A stretch of 29,232 nucleotides of DNA from Actinomycetales bacterium (GTDB lineage: Bacteria > Actinomycetota > Actinomycetes > Actinomycetales > Beutenbergiaceae), in contig JAENWO010000001.1 of the NCBI GenBank assembly GCA_016649925.1, forward strand, positions 1 to 29,232, written 5' to 3'. Positions 1 through 6,026 of the stretch are shown here, one piece after another. A program made the position numbers and the translations under genes. The first letter of the stretch is position 1, and every line of letters starts with the position of its first letter. Under the pieces are notes generated by a model that saw only the letters and a list, made by a program, of their open reading frames with translations, had not been told where the DNA came from and searched no databases.

Positions 1-1
1 C

Positions 2-1189
2 GCCGCGGTCGTGGAACGCACGGCGCGCCTGGCCCGCCGGCATGCCGGCCTCGTCGCGCCGGCCCTGGACGATGCGGCGCACGAGCTGCGGACGCGGCTC
101 GGCCTCGTGCCCGAGGGCCGGCTGCGGGACGGACTGCCCACCGAGCTCGTCGCGACCGTGCGCACGATCGCCGACGGAGCCCGCGAGGCGATCACCGCCA
201 TGCGCGAGGAGGCAGGCACGAGCGCCCCGGCCGACCAGGCGGGGGCCCGCAACATGGCGAAGAGCGCGATGCTCATCCTGTTCGAGGTGGCGGACCGGCT
301 CCTCTCCGACCGGGTGGCCACCCACCACGACGTGTTGTGGTGCGAGCGTGGCCGCGGACCGACGGACTTCTCCCGGCTGATGGTCGCCCCGCTCGACGTG
401 GCGGGTCCGATCGTCCGGGACCTGTTCGCCGAGCGCGCGGCCGTGCTGACGTCCGCCACCCTCACCCTCGGGGGCACGTTCGATGCCACGGCCCGTTCGA
501 TGGGACTGGGCGACGGCGAGTACACCGGCCTGGACGTCGCCTCGCCGTTCGACTATGCGCGTCAGGGGATCGTCTACGTCGCCAAGCACCTGCCCGCACC
601 CGGCCGGGACGGCACCGACGAGCGGATCCTGGACGAGATCGCGGAGCTGATCACCGCGGCCGGGGGTCGGACGCTCGGACTGTTCTCCTCCCGTCGGGGT
701 GCCCAGATGGCGGCGGAGGCGATGCGGGAACGGCTCGATACCCCGGTACTCGTGCAGGGCGAGGACTCGCTGCCCGCCCTCGTGCGGGCGTTCGCCGCGG
801 ACCCCGCGACCTCACTGTTCGGCACCCTCTCCCTGTGGCAGGGCGTGGACGTGCCCGGACCCTCCTGCCAGCTGGTCCTGATCGACCGGATCCCGTTCCC
901 GCGGCCGGACGACCCCATCAAGGCGGCCCGCACCGAGGTGGTGGCGGCGGCCGGCGGGAACGGGTTCATGGCGGTGTCCGCCACGCACGCCGCGCTGCTC
1001 CTCGCCCAGGGTGCCGGCCGGCTCATCCGCGGCACGCAGGATCGTGGCGTCGTCGCGATCCTCGACCCGCGGTTGCGCACCGCCCGGTACGGCACGTTCC
1101 TCGCGCGCTCCCTGCCTCCGTTGTGGCCCACGACGGACCCCGCGGTGGTCCGAGCGGCGCTGCGTCGGCTCGATACGGCCGAGGCCTGA
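2..1189 (+). CDS. dinG: DinG-family ATP-dependent helicase, 5'-truncated by window edge
   Basis: C-terminal part (about 395 residues) of a superfamily 2, XPD/DinG-like DNA helicase; the frame is open to the first base, so the N-terminal Walker A part lies outside the window. Visible motifs are the T-S-A-T-L block (V-L-T-S-A-T-L), a G-L-F-S-S-R-R segment, the W-Q-G-V-D-V-P-G block followed by I-D-R-I-P-F-P, and the motif VI box Q-G-A-G-R-L-I-R near the end. These match the DinG/YoaA helicase core that unwinds damaged or structured DNA using ATP. The Fe-S cysteine region, if present, cannot be judged from this fragment. The gene ends 65 bases before ldh, which has its own ribosome binding site. 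The family call is secure. Whether it is true DinG or another actinobacterial DinG-like paralogue is less so. Confidence 0.88.
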   Translation, partial: AAVVERTARLARRHAGLVAPALDDAAHELRTRLGLVPEGRLRDGLPTELVATVRTIADGAREAITAMREEAGTSAPADQAGARNMAKSAMLILFEVADRLLSDRVATHHDVLWCERGRGPTDFSRLMVAPLDVAGPIVRDLFAERAAVLTSATLTLGGTFDATARSMGLGDGEYTGLDVASPFDYARQGIVYVAKHLPAPGRDGTDERILDEIAELITAAGGRTLGLFSSRRGAQMAAEAMRERLDTPVLVQGEDSLPALVRAFAADPATSLFGTLSLWQGVDVPGPSCQLVLIDRIPFPRPDDPIKAARTEVVAAAGGNGFMAVSATHAALLLAQGAGRLIRGTQDRGVVAILDPRLRTARYGTFLARSLPPLWPTTDPAVVRAALRRLDTAEA

Positions 1190-1254
1190 CGGACCGGCGC
1201 CATCCCCGGATAGCCTGTCGCAGGACAGCGGTAGGAGATCGTGAGGGGAAGACC

Positions 1255-2247
1255 ATGACCGTGGACCAGCACCTGGGCGCCGTTGACGCGGGATCACGTG
1301 CGCCGGCGCCGGTCTCGACGCTGGCGATCGTCGGCGCCGGATCGGTCGGCGCGACGCTCGCGTATGCGGCCCTGATCCGGGGTGTCGCCCGCCGGGTGGT
1401 GCTCTATGACATCGACGCCGCGAAGGTCGAGGCGGAGGTGCTCGACATCGCCCACGGCATCGAGTTCATGCCGATGGGTGAGATCGACGGCTCCGACGAC
1501 ATCTCGATCTGTGCGAGGGCGGATGTCATCGCGGTGACCGCCGGGGCAAGGCAGAAGCCCGGGCAGTCCCGCATCGACCTGGCCGGCAAGACGATCGAGC
1601 TCATGCGCACCCTCGTCCCGCAGCTGGTGGAGGTGGCCCCGGACGCCGTCTACATGATGGTGACCAACCCGGTGGACATCGTCACGTACGCCTCACTGAA
1701 GCTCTCCGGTCTGCCCCCGAACCAGCTGTTCGGCTCCGGCACCGTGCTGGACACCTCCCGGCTGCGGTACCTCGTCAGCCAGCGGTGCCGGATCGCGGTG
1801 CGCAACGTCCACGCCTACATCCTGGGAGAACACGGGGACAGCGAGATCCCGGTGTGGAGCTCGGCCACCATCGGCGGGGCGCCGCTGCGGGAGTTCACTG
1901 CGGCGACCGGCAGGCTCAACCAGGACGTGCAGGACGAGATCGCCCACGAGGTGGTGAACTCCGCCTACCGCATCATCGCGGGCAAGGGCGCGACGAACTA
2001 CGCCGTGGCCCTGGCCGCTGCCCGGATCACCGAGGCCGTCCTACGCTCGGAGCGGGCGATCCTGCCCGTCTCGAGCCTGCTGGAGGACTACCTCGGGATC
2101 TCGGACGTGTGCATGTCCGTGCCGTCGATCGTCGACCGCGTCGGTGTCGCGGAGCGTCTCGTCATCCCGGTGAACGCCGCGGAGCTGGCCGGGCTCCGCT
2201 CCAGCGCCACCCAGCTGCGCGCGGTCGCGCGGCAGCTCGGGTTCTGA
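1255..2247 (+). CDS. ldh: L-lactate dehydrogenase
   Basis: A 330-residue NAD-dependent L-lactate dehydrogenase interconverting pyruvate and lactate in the cytosol. The Rossmann motif G-A-G-S-V-G-A-T is at residues 27-34. The active-site loop reads R-Q-K-P-G-Q-S-R, with the Gln (about 100) that selects lactate over malate and the catalytic-loop Arg (about 106). The catalytic His lies in G-E-H-G-D-S-E (about 191-197), and the substrate-binding Arg is in D-T-S-R-L-R. Length is normal for the family (310-330), with a short Ala-rich N-terminal extension before the Rossmann strand. ATG 1255 was chosen because a purine-rich GAGGGGAA lies just upstream and the protein starts close to the family's usual N-terminus; the reading frame stays open far upstream without meaning. 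It is convergent with lexA, with only 28 bases between them. Confidence 0.95.
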   Translation: MTVDQHLGAVDAGSRAPAPVSTLAIVGAGSVGATLAYAALIRGVARRVVLYDIDAAKVEAEVLDIAHGIEFMPMGEIDGSDDISICARADVIAVTAGARQKPGQSRIDLAGKTIELMRTLVPQLVEVAPDAVYMMVTNPVDIVTYASLKLSGLPPNQLFGSGTVLDTSRLRYLVSQRCRIAVRNVHAYILGEHGDSEIPVWSSATIGGAPLREFTAATGRLNQDVQDEIAHEVVNSAYRIIAGKGATNYAVALAAARITEAVLRSERAILPVSSLLEDYLGISDVCMSVPSIVDRVGVAERLVIPVNAAELAGLRSSATQLRAVARQLGF

Positions 2248-2254
2248 ACCGACC

Positions 2255-2269
2255 CGGACATCCAGTCCG
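2255..2269. terminator. Possible weak hairpin between convergent ldh and lexA
   Basis: A 5-bp inverted repeat (CGGAC / GTCCG) with a 5-base loop fills most of the 28-base gap between the converging stop codons of ldh and lexA. There is no T-run. It is short enough to be chance, and position is the main argument. Confidence 0.25.
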
Positions 2270-2275
2270 AAGGCC

Positions 2276-2986
2276 TCAGAGCGAGCGGAGCACCGTGACG
2301 ACCCGTCCGAGGATCTGGGCCTCGGAGGCGTCGATGGGGGAGAAGGCCGGGTTGGCGGGCATCAGCCAGACCTGACCGTCGACCCGCTTGAACGTCTTGA
2401 CGGTCGCGTCGCCGTCGATCATCGCCGCCACGATCTCGCCGTTCTCCGCGACCTGCTGCTGGCGCACCACCACCCAGTCGCCGTCGCAGATGGCCGCGTC
2501 GATCATCGATTCACCGACCACCTTGAGCAGGAACAGGTCACCGTCCCCGACGAGCTGGCGGGGTAGCGGGAACACGTCCTCGACGGCCTGCTCGGCCAGG
2601 ATCGGACCACCGGCCGCGATGCGGCCGACGACGGGCACGTACGACGGCGTCGCTGCCGTCAGGTCCCCGTGGTGCAGCTCGAAGAAGCCCGCGCCGTTAC
2701 GGGCCGGTCGCGCCTCGTCCGGTGCGATGATCTCGATCGCCCTGGTCGAGACCGGGTCGCGGCGCAGGTAGCCCTTCTCCTCGAGGAGGTTGAGCTGGTA
2801 CTTCACCGAGGAGGGGCTCGCGAGCCCGACCGACCGGCCGATCTCGCGCATGGTCGGCGGGTACCCCCGGCTCTGGATGCTCTCGCGGATCGCCTCCATG
2901 ATCAGGCGCTGGCGGTTGGTCAGGCCGTCGGCGCCCGGGGCGTCCTGCCTGTCGTCGGTGCTGCCGGTGGACTTCGAACGGCTCAC
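2276..2986 (-). CDS. lexA: LexA repressor of the SOS response
   Basis: A 236-residue transcriptional repressor and self-cleaving protease that shuts off DNA-damage genes until RecA filaments trigger its autolysis. The winged helix-turn-helix lies at about residues 22-85 (R-Q-R-L-I-M-E-A-I ... T-M-R-E-I-G-R-S-V-G-L). The Ala-Gly cleavage site is in R-I-A-A-G-G (A125-G126), the nucleophile Ser160 in V-G-E-S-M and the catalytic Lys197 in T-V-K-T-F. All key residues are intact and the length fits actinobacterial LexA, which has an N-terminal extension of about 20 residues. The GTG start at 2986 has a good ribosome binding site (GGAGGAGACC). It is divergent from a LysM protein, and the shared spacer holds three LexA-box-like sites, implying autoregulation. 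Confidence 0.97.
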   Translation of the reverse strand: MSRSKSTGSTDDRQDAPGADGLTNRQRLIMEAIRESIQSRGYPPTMREIGRSVGLASPSSVKYQLNLLEEKGYLRRDPVSTRAIEIIAPDEARPARNGAGFFELHHGDLTAATPSYVPVVGRIAAGGPILAEQAVEDVFPLPRQLVGDGDLFLLKVVGESMIDAAICDGDWVVVRQQQVAENGEIVAAMIDGDATVKTFKRVDGQVWLMPANPAFSPIDASEAQILGRVVTVLRSL

Positions 2987-3091
2987 GGTCTCCTCCAGAT
3001 GCTGCTTCTCGTTGCGGTTCCGCCGATGTCAGTGCTCGGTGGTGTGCTGATCCGGCGTTGAAGACAACAGTAGGGCGAGAAGCGCTCGGAA

Positions 3092-3107
3092 CCAAACATC
3101 TGTTCGA
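3092..3107. promoter_or_regulatory. LexA (SOS) box-like site, lexA-proximal
   Basis: The 16-mer CCAAACATCTGTTCGA matches the Gram-positive/actinobacterial SOS box TCGAAC-N4-GTTCGA at 10 of 12 arm positions. The right arm is perfect. It lies about 105 bases upstream of the lexA start, where an autoregulatory site would be expected. Confidence 0.6.
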
Positions 3108-3115
3108 TTCGCGTG

Positions 3116-3144
3116 TCGACATGGTCGGTGTCCCATGATAGATT
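3116..3144 (+). promoter_or_regulatory. Putative promoter of the LysM division-inhibitor gene
   Basis: A -35 hexamer TCGACA (5 of 6 to TTGACA, 3116-3121), a 17-base spacer and a -10 hexamer TAGATT (3139-3144). The two tandem LexA boxes follow at once, so bound LexA would cover the transcription start. On the other strand TATCAT (3140-3135) could serve as the -10 of lexA, but no good -35 accompanies it. Confidence 0.5.
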
Positions 3145-3175
3145 GCGTACAGACGTTCGACGAACACACGTTCTA
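3145..3175. promoter_or_regulatory. Two abutting LexA (SOS) boxes
   Basis: Site A, 3145-3160 (GCGTACAGACGTTCGA), and site B, 3160-3175 (ACGAACACACGTTCTA), share one base. Each matches the TCGAAC-N4-GTTCGA arms at 10 of 12 positions; site B keeps the full GAAC-N4-GTTC core. They sit between the putative -10 and the LysM gene start, fitting direct LexA repression of that gene and possibly co-repression of lexA. Confidence 0.7.
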
Positions 3176-3201
3176 GGACTGCAGGATCGAGGAGAAGCAC
3201 G

Positions 3202-3765
3202 ATGAGCGTTCCGGCTTTCCCCACCACGGACCTCCACCCGGCCACCCGGCCGGCGCCCGCGCGACGTCGCCACCTGGTGGCCGTGCCGGCCGGCGACGTG
3301 CCGGTCGGTGCGCCCGCTGCGCCGAGGCGGCGTGCGCCGCTCGCCCTGGTCAGGCCGTTGCCCCTCGCCCCGCTGCCCGAGCGGACGGTCGATGCCCTGA
3401 CCGCGCCCGGGGCTGGCTCTCCCGCGCTCGCGCCGGCTCGGGACCTGGCGCCGGTGAGCTCGGCGGCGCACGAGGCGCCGATGCGCCTGACCGCTCGCGG
3501 CCGCCGCGTGCTCGTCGTCCTCGCATTCGTCGTTGCGGCTGCCGTCGGGGCCATCTCCGGCACGCTGCTCGGCGGCGACGTGGCACTTCCTACGTCGGTC
3601 GAGACGGTCACCGTCCAGCCCGGTGAGAGCCTCTGGTCGATCGCGTCGACGGTGACCGTCCCTGGAGCGGACGTGCGGGTGGTCGTGGACCAGATCATGG
3701 CGCTGAACGGGCTGGACGACTCCGTCGTGGCCACCGGTGAGCGCCTCGCCGTGCCGGCGAGCTGA
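3202..3765 (+). CDS. LysM-domain membrane protein, probable SOS cell-division inhibitor (YneA/ChiZ type)
   Basis: 187 residues. An N-terminal cytoplasmic stretch of about 95 residues is rich in Ala, Pro and Arg. One transmembrane helix follows (about 102-125, after R-G-R-R), then a C-terminal extracytoplasmic LysM domain (about 135-185, with Q-P-G-E-S-L-W-S-I-A) predicted to bind peptidoglycan. ATG 3202 follows GGAGAAGC. Position is the key to function: a small single-pass LysM protein divergent from lexA and upstream of nrdR matches M. tuberculosis ChiZ (Rv2719c) and B. subtilis YneA, which delay division during the SOS response. The promoter carries tandem LexA boxes. A division-inhibitor role is inferred from context and architecture. 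No hydrolase domain is visible, so cell-wall cleavage is not supported by the sequence. Confidence 0.85.
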   Translation: MSVPAFPTTDLHPATRPAPARRRHLVAVPAGDVPVGAPAAPRRRAPLALVRPLPLAPLPERTVDALTAPGAGSPALAPARDLAPVSSAAHEAPMRLTARGRRVLVVLAFVVAAAVGAISGTLLGGDVALPTSVETVTVQPGESLWSIASTVTVPGADVRVVVDQIMALNGLDDSVVATGERLAVPAS

Positions 3766-3782
3766 CGGCGGGTGCGCTCCAG

Positions 3783-3801
3783 CGCTGCCGCTGACGCAGC
3801 G
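3783..3801 (+). terminator. Possible hairpin after the LysM gene
   Basis: A 6-bp inverted repeat (CGCTGC / GCAGCG) with a 7-base loop starts 18 bases after the stop codon. A 12-base palindrome GGCGTCGACGCC lies 16 bases further on (3817-3828). No T-run follows. This is a modest candidate. Confidence 0.3.
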
Positions 3802-3833
3802 AACTTGCGCGTGAGGCGTCGACGCCCTAGGGT

Positions 3834-3881
3834 TTCCCACATCTAGTAGTTACACCGCTGTGATCTCGCCACATGTAGTGC
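3834..3881. promoter_or_regulatory. Candidate pair of NrdR boxes upstream of nrdR
   Basis: Two degenerate palindromic 16-mers centred at 3841/3842 (CACATCTAGT core) and 3873/3874 (CACATGTAGTG core), each with C-x-A-x-A-T-x-T-A-G-T in the positions conserved in NrdR boxes (consensus from memory: acaCwAtATaTwGtgt). Centre-to-centre distance is 32 bp, the three-turn spacing known for tandem NrdR boxes. About 10 of 16 bases match in the second site. The spacing is stronger evidence than either site alone. Confidence 0.5.
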
Positions 3882-3929
3882 GGGGCGTGGCCGGTGGCTG
3901 ACGCGTTGGACGTGGGAAGAGAGTCCTCG

Positions 3930-4403
3930 GTGCACTGTCCGTTCTGCCGGCACAGCGACTCCCGCGTCGTCGATTCCCGGACGGCCGAGGACGGCGCGAC
4001 GATCCGCCGCCGTCGGCAGTGCCCGGCCTGCGGGCGACGGTTCACCACGGTGGAGACCACCAGCCTGAACGTGATGAAGCGCTCGGGCGCCGTCGAGCCG
4101 TTCAGCCGGGACAAGGTGATCGCCGGCGTGCGGAAGGCGTGCCAGGGCCGGCCCGTCTCGGAGGACGACCTCGCGCTCCTGGCGCAGCAGGTGGAGGAGA
4201 CGATCCGGGGGACCGGCGTCGCCGAGGTCGATGCGCACGAGGTCGGCCTGACGATCCTCGGTCCGCTGCGGGACCTGGACGAGGTCGCCTACCTACGTTT
4301 CGCGAGCGTGTACCGCGCGTTCTCCTCGCTGGAGGACTTCGAGGCGGCGATCACCGCACTGCGGCTGGAGCGCGAGGCGGACCCTGCCGATCCGCCCAGC
4401 TAG
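3930..4403 (+). CDS. nrdR: Transcriptional repressor NrdR
   Basis: A 157-residue nucleotide-sensing repressor of ribonucleotide reductase genes. The N-terminal zinc ribbon has Cys3, Cys6, Cys31 and Cys34 (C-P-F-C ... C-P-A-C) with the basic R-R-R-R run before the second pair. An ATP-cone domain follows (about 48-138; V-M-K-R-S-G-A-V-E-P-F) that binds ATP or dATP. The GTG at 3930 is preferred over the upstream in-frame ATG at 3894: NrdR proteins begin M-H-C-P-F-C, and GGGAAGAGAG lies six bases before this GTG. The neighbourhood lexA–LysM–nrdR matches M. tuberculosis Rv2720–Rv2718. No ribonucleotide reductase gene adjoins it here. Paired NrdR-box-like sites upstream suggest autoregulation. Confidence 0.95.
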   Translation: MHCPFCRHSDSRVVDSRTAEDGATIRRRRQCPACGRRFTTVETTSLNVMKRSGAVEPFSRDKVIAGVRKACQGRPVSEDDLALLAQQVEETIRGTGVAEVDAHEVGLTILGPLRDLDEVAYLRFASVYRAFSSLEDFEAAITALRLEREADPADPPS

Positions 4404-4406
4404 ACG

Positions 4407-4447
4407 GCCGTCGGTGGCGGTGGAGGGAAGCCGGCGCCACCGACGGC
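4407..4447. terminator. Bidirectional terminator hairpin between nrdR and the aldo/keto reductase
   Basis: A perfect 13-bp inverted repeat (GCCGTCGGTGGCG, 4407-4419, and its complement, 4435-4447) with a 15-base loop fills the gap between two convergent genes. It has no T-run, which is common for actinobacterial terminators. Confidence 0.75.
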
Positions 4448-4452
4448 AACCA

Positions 4453-5496
4453 TCACAGGTCGCTCGAGCGCGACGCCCACAGGTTGATGTCGCCGTCCTG
4501 GGCGTGCCCGTCAATCTCGGCGAGCTCGGAGTCGGAGAACTCCATGTTGTCCACGGCGGCGAGGGTGTCGTCCAGCTGTGCGACGCTGGAGGCGCCGACT
4601 AGCGCAGTCGTGACGCGCGGGTCGCGCAGGACCCACGCCACGGACATCTGGGCGAGCGTCTGCCCGCGCCGCTCGGCGATCGCGTTCAGCAGGTGGATCC
4701 GCTCGAGGTTCTCCTTGCTGAGGTAGGAGCCCTTGAGGGAGCCGTCACGCGCGGCGCGCGAGTCGGAGGGGACGCCGTCGAGGTAGCGGCTGGTGAGCAT
4801 GCCCTGGGCCAGGGGGGAGAAGACCGCCGTGCCCATACCGACGTCGCCGAGCACGTCGAGCAGGCTCTCACCGGCATCGCCCGGCTTCTCGATCCACCGG
4901 TTGATCATCGAGTAGGAGGGCTGGTGCACGAGGATGTCGAGTCCGATGTCGGACGCCACTGCGAGGGCCTCGCGGGTCCGCTCGGCGGAGTAGGACGAGA
5001 TGCCGGCGTACAGGGCGCGACCGGAGTCGATCGCGGTCTTGAGCGCCCCGAGCGTCTCGTGCAAGGGCGTCGTGGGGTCGAACCGGTGGCTGTAGAAGAT
5101 GTCGACGTACTCCAGACCCATGCGGCGCAGCGAGGCGTCGAGGGAGGACAGCAGGTACTTGCGCGAACCGCCGTCGCCGTACGGACCGGGCCACATGTCA
5201 TAGCCGGCCTTGGTGGTGATGACGAGCTCGTCGCGCAGCGCCGCGAGGTCCGTCCGGAGCATCTCGCCGAAGTTCGACTCCGCCGAGCCAGGAGGTGGAC
5301 CGTAGTTGTTGGCGAGGTCGATCTGGGTGATGCCCCGGTCGAACGCTCGGTGCACGATGGCGCGCTGCGTCTCCAGCGAGGTCTGCTCGCCGAAGTTCTG
5401 CCAGAGGCCGAGAGAGATGAGCGGGAGGTCGAGACCGCTGTGCCCGCAGCGGCGCATGGGCATGACGTCGTACCGGTCAGCGGCGGGGGTGTACAT
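4453..5496 (-). CDS. Aldo/keto reductase, L-glyceraldehyde-3-phosphate reductase (YghZ/Gpr) type
   Basis: A 347-residue NADPH-dependent (β/α)8-barrel reductase of the AKR14/YghZ group. The catalytic tetrad is visible: Asp60 and Tyr65 in Q-I-D-L-A-N-N-Y, Lys96 in T-T-K-A-G-Y-D, and His137 in Y-S-H-R-F-D-P. The M-W-P-G-P-Y-G-D-G-G-S-R-K segment after the Lys is typical of YghZ-like proteins, and the length equals E. coli YghZ (346). Such enzymes reduce L-glyceraldehyde 3-phosphate and methylglyoxal-like aldehydes, but the physiological substrate here is unknown. ATG 5496 has no Shine-Dalgarno; a TAGGCT hexamer seven bases upstream suggests a leaderless transcript. It is convergent with nrdR across a strong hairpin and divergent from the broken kinase gene. 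Confidence 0.9.
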   Translation of the reverse strand: MYTPAADRYDVMPMRRCGHSGLDLPLISLGLWQNFGEQTSLETQRAIVHRAFDRGITQIDLANNYGPPPGSAESNFGEMLRTDLAALRDELVITTKAGYDMWPGPYGDGGSRKYLLSSLDASLRRMGLEYVDIFYSHRFDPTTPLHETLGALKTAIDSGRALYAGISSYSAERTREALAVASDIGLDILVHQPSYSMINRWIEKPGDAGESLLDVLGDVGMGTAVFSPLAQGMLTSRYLDGVPSDSRAARDGSLKGSYLSKENLERIHLLNAIAERRGQTLAQMSVAWVLRDPRVTTALVGASSVAQLDDTLAAVDNMEFSDSELAEIDGHAQDGDINLWASRSSDL

Positions 5497-5503
5497 GCCC
5501 GCA

Positions 5504-5509
5504 AGCCTA
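5504..5509 (-). promoter_or_regulatory. Putative leaderless -10 (TAGGCT) of the aldo/keto reductase
   Basis: On the reverse strand TAGGCT is followed by 7 bases and then ATG 5496. A TANNNT hexamer this close to the start, with no ribosome binding site, is the actinobacterial leaderless arrangement. No clear -35 is visible. Confidence 0.4.
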
Positions 5510-5510
5510 G

Positions 5511-5534
5511 TACGGCGCCTGAGTAGGCGCCGTA
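5511..5534. promoter_or_regulatory. Perfect 10-bp palindrome between two divergent promoters
   Basis: TACGGCGCCT-GAGT-AGGCGCCGTA: a perfect 10-bp inverted repeat with a 4-base loop. It sits between the candidate -10 of the aldo/keto reductase (5509-5504) and that of the kinase remnant (5550-5555), where a dimeric regulator would control one or both genes. A role as RNA terminator is unlikely because no gene ends here. Confidence 0.45.
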
Positions 5535-5549
5535 CCCGCGGACGACGCC

Positions 5550-5555
5550 TACGGT
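5550..5555 (+). promoter_or_regulatory. Putative leaderless -10 (TACGGT) of the kinase remnant
   Basis: TACGGT, six bases, then GTG 5562, with no Shine-Dalgarno-like sequence. The same hexamer and spacing occur before the spermidine-synthase-like gene at 12988. Confidence 0.35.
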
Positions 5556-5561
5556 GGGAGT

Positions 5562-6026
5562 GTGCTGATCGGCATGGCCGGGCCGCCCGGCACCGGGAAG
5601 AGCCGCGTCGCCCAGCGCATCGGGCGTGAGCTGGGGCTGCCCGTGCTCTCCGTCGAGGCGATCGTGGCGGCGATGTGGCGCGCCGGCGATGTGGCGCGCC
5701 GGCGGGGGTGGTCCCGGCGAGGACCTAGCCACGGGGCTCGCGGTGCACCTGGTGGTCGAGGCCGCAGCCGATGGGCTCCTCGGCCTCGGCCAGGGTGTGG
5801 TTGTCGACGCGGTCAACGACGGCGAACCGGCCCATGCCCAGTGGCGCGGTCTCGCGCGCCGGCACGGAGTCGAGCTGAGGTTCTTCGGGATGGTCTGCTC
5901 CGATCGGGTGCTGCACCGCGCCCGGCTGGACGGACGAGCGCCTCACGTTGGAAACCGCGGACGACGGCGCACCCACCCTCGCGAGGGCCTGCGCCTATGT
6001 CGGGGGGCAGCTCGCGCAGGTACTGA
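5562..6026 (+). pseudogene. Broken P-loop (AAA_33-type) kinase gene with two frame-changing lesions
   Basis: The intact gene would encode a small ATP-binding kinase-like protein of about 180-190 residues. Frame 1, from GTG 5562, gives M-A-G-P-P-G-T-G-K-S (Walker A) and runs to A-A-M-W-R-A-G. A 16-bp tandem duplication (5672-5687 = 5688-5703) then shifts the frame. The family sequence resumes in another frame with T-G-L-A-V-H-L-V-V-E-A, V-V-V-D-A-V-N and V-C-S-D-R-V-L-H-R-A-R-L-D-G. At about 5930 the sequence jumps to a third frame reading T-D-E-R-L-T-L-E-T-A-D-D, the family's C-terminal end. The usual 25-30 residues between these blocks are missing, so a deletion occurred there. The exact 3' limit is uncertain because the remnant overlaps the convergent GNAT gene. 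Family boundaries are recalled from memory, not aligned. Confidence 0.8.
5672..5703. repeat. 16-bp perfect tandem duplication
   Basis: GATGTGGCGCGCCGGC occurs twice in direct contact. Removing one copy joins A-M-W-R-A-G to the downstream kinase frame without any other change, so this duplication (16 = 3n+1) is the likely inactivating event. Confidence 0.9.

Noticed and set aside
574..1297. Long reverse-strand open frames opposite dinG
   Set aside because: Arg/Ser/Pro-rich, no family resemblance, and fully opposite a helicase with clear motifs; typical shadow frames of high-GC coding DNA.
3894..3929. Upstream ATG as the nrdR start
   Set aside because: It would add 12 residues before the conserved M-H-C-P-F-C start and has no ribosome binding site, while GTG 3930 has one.
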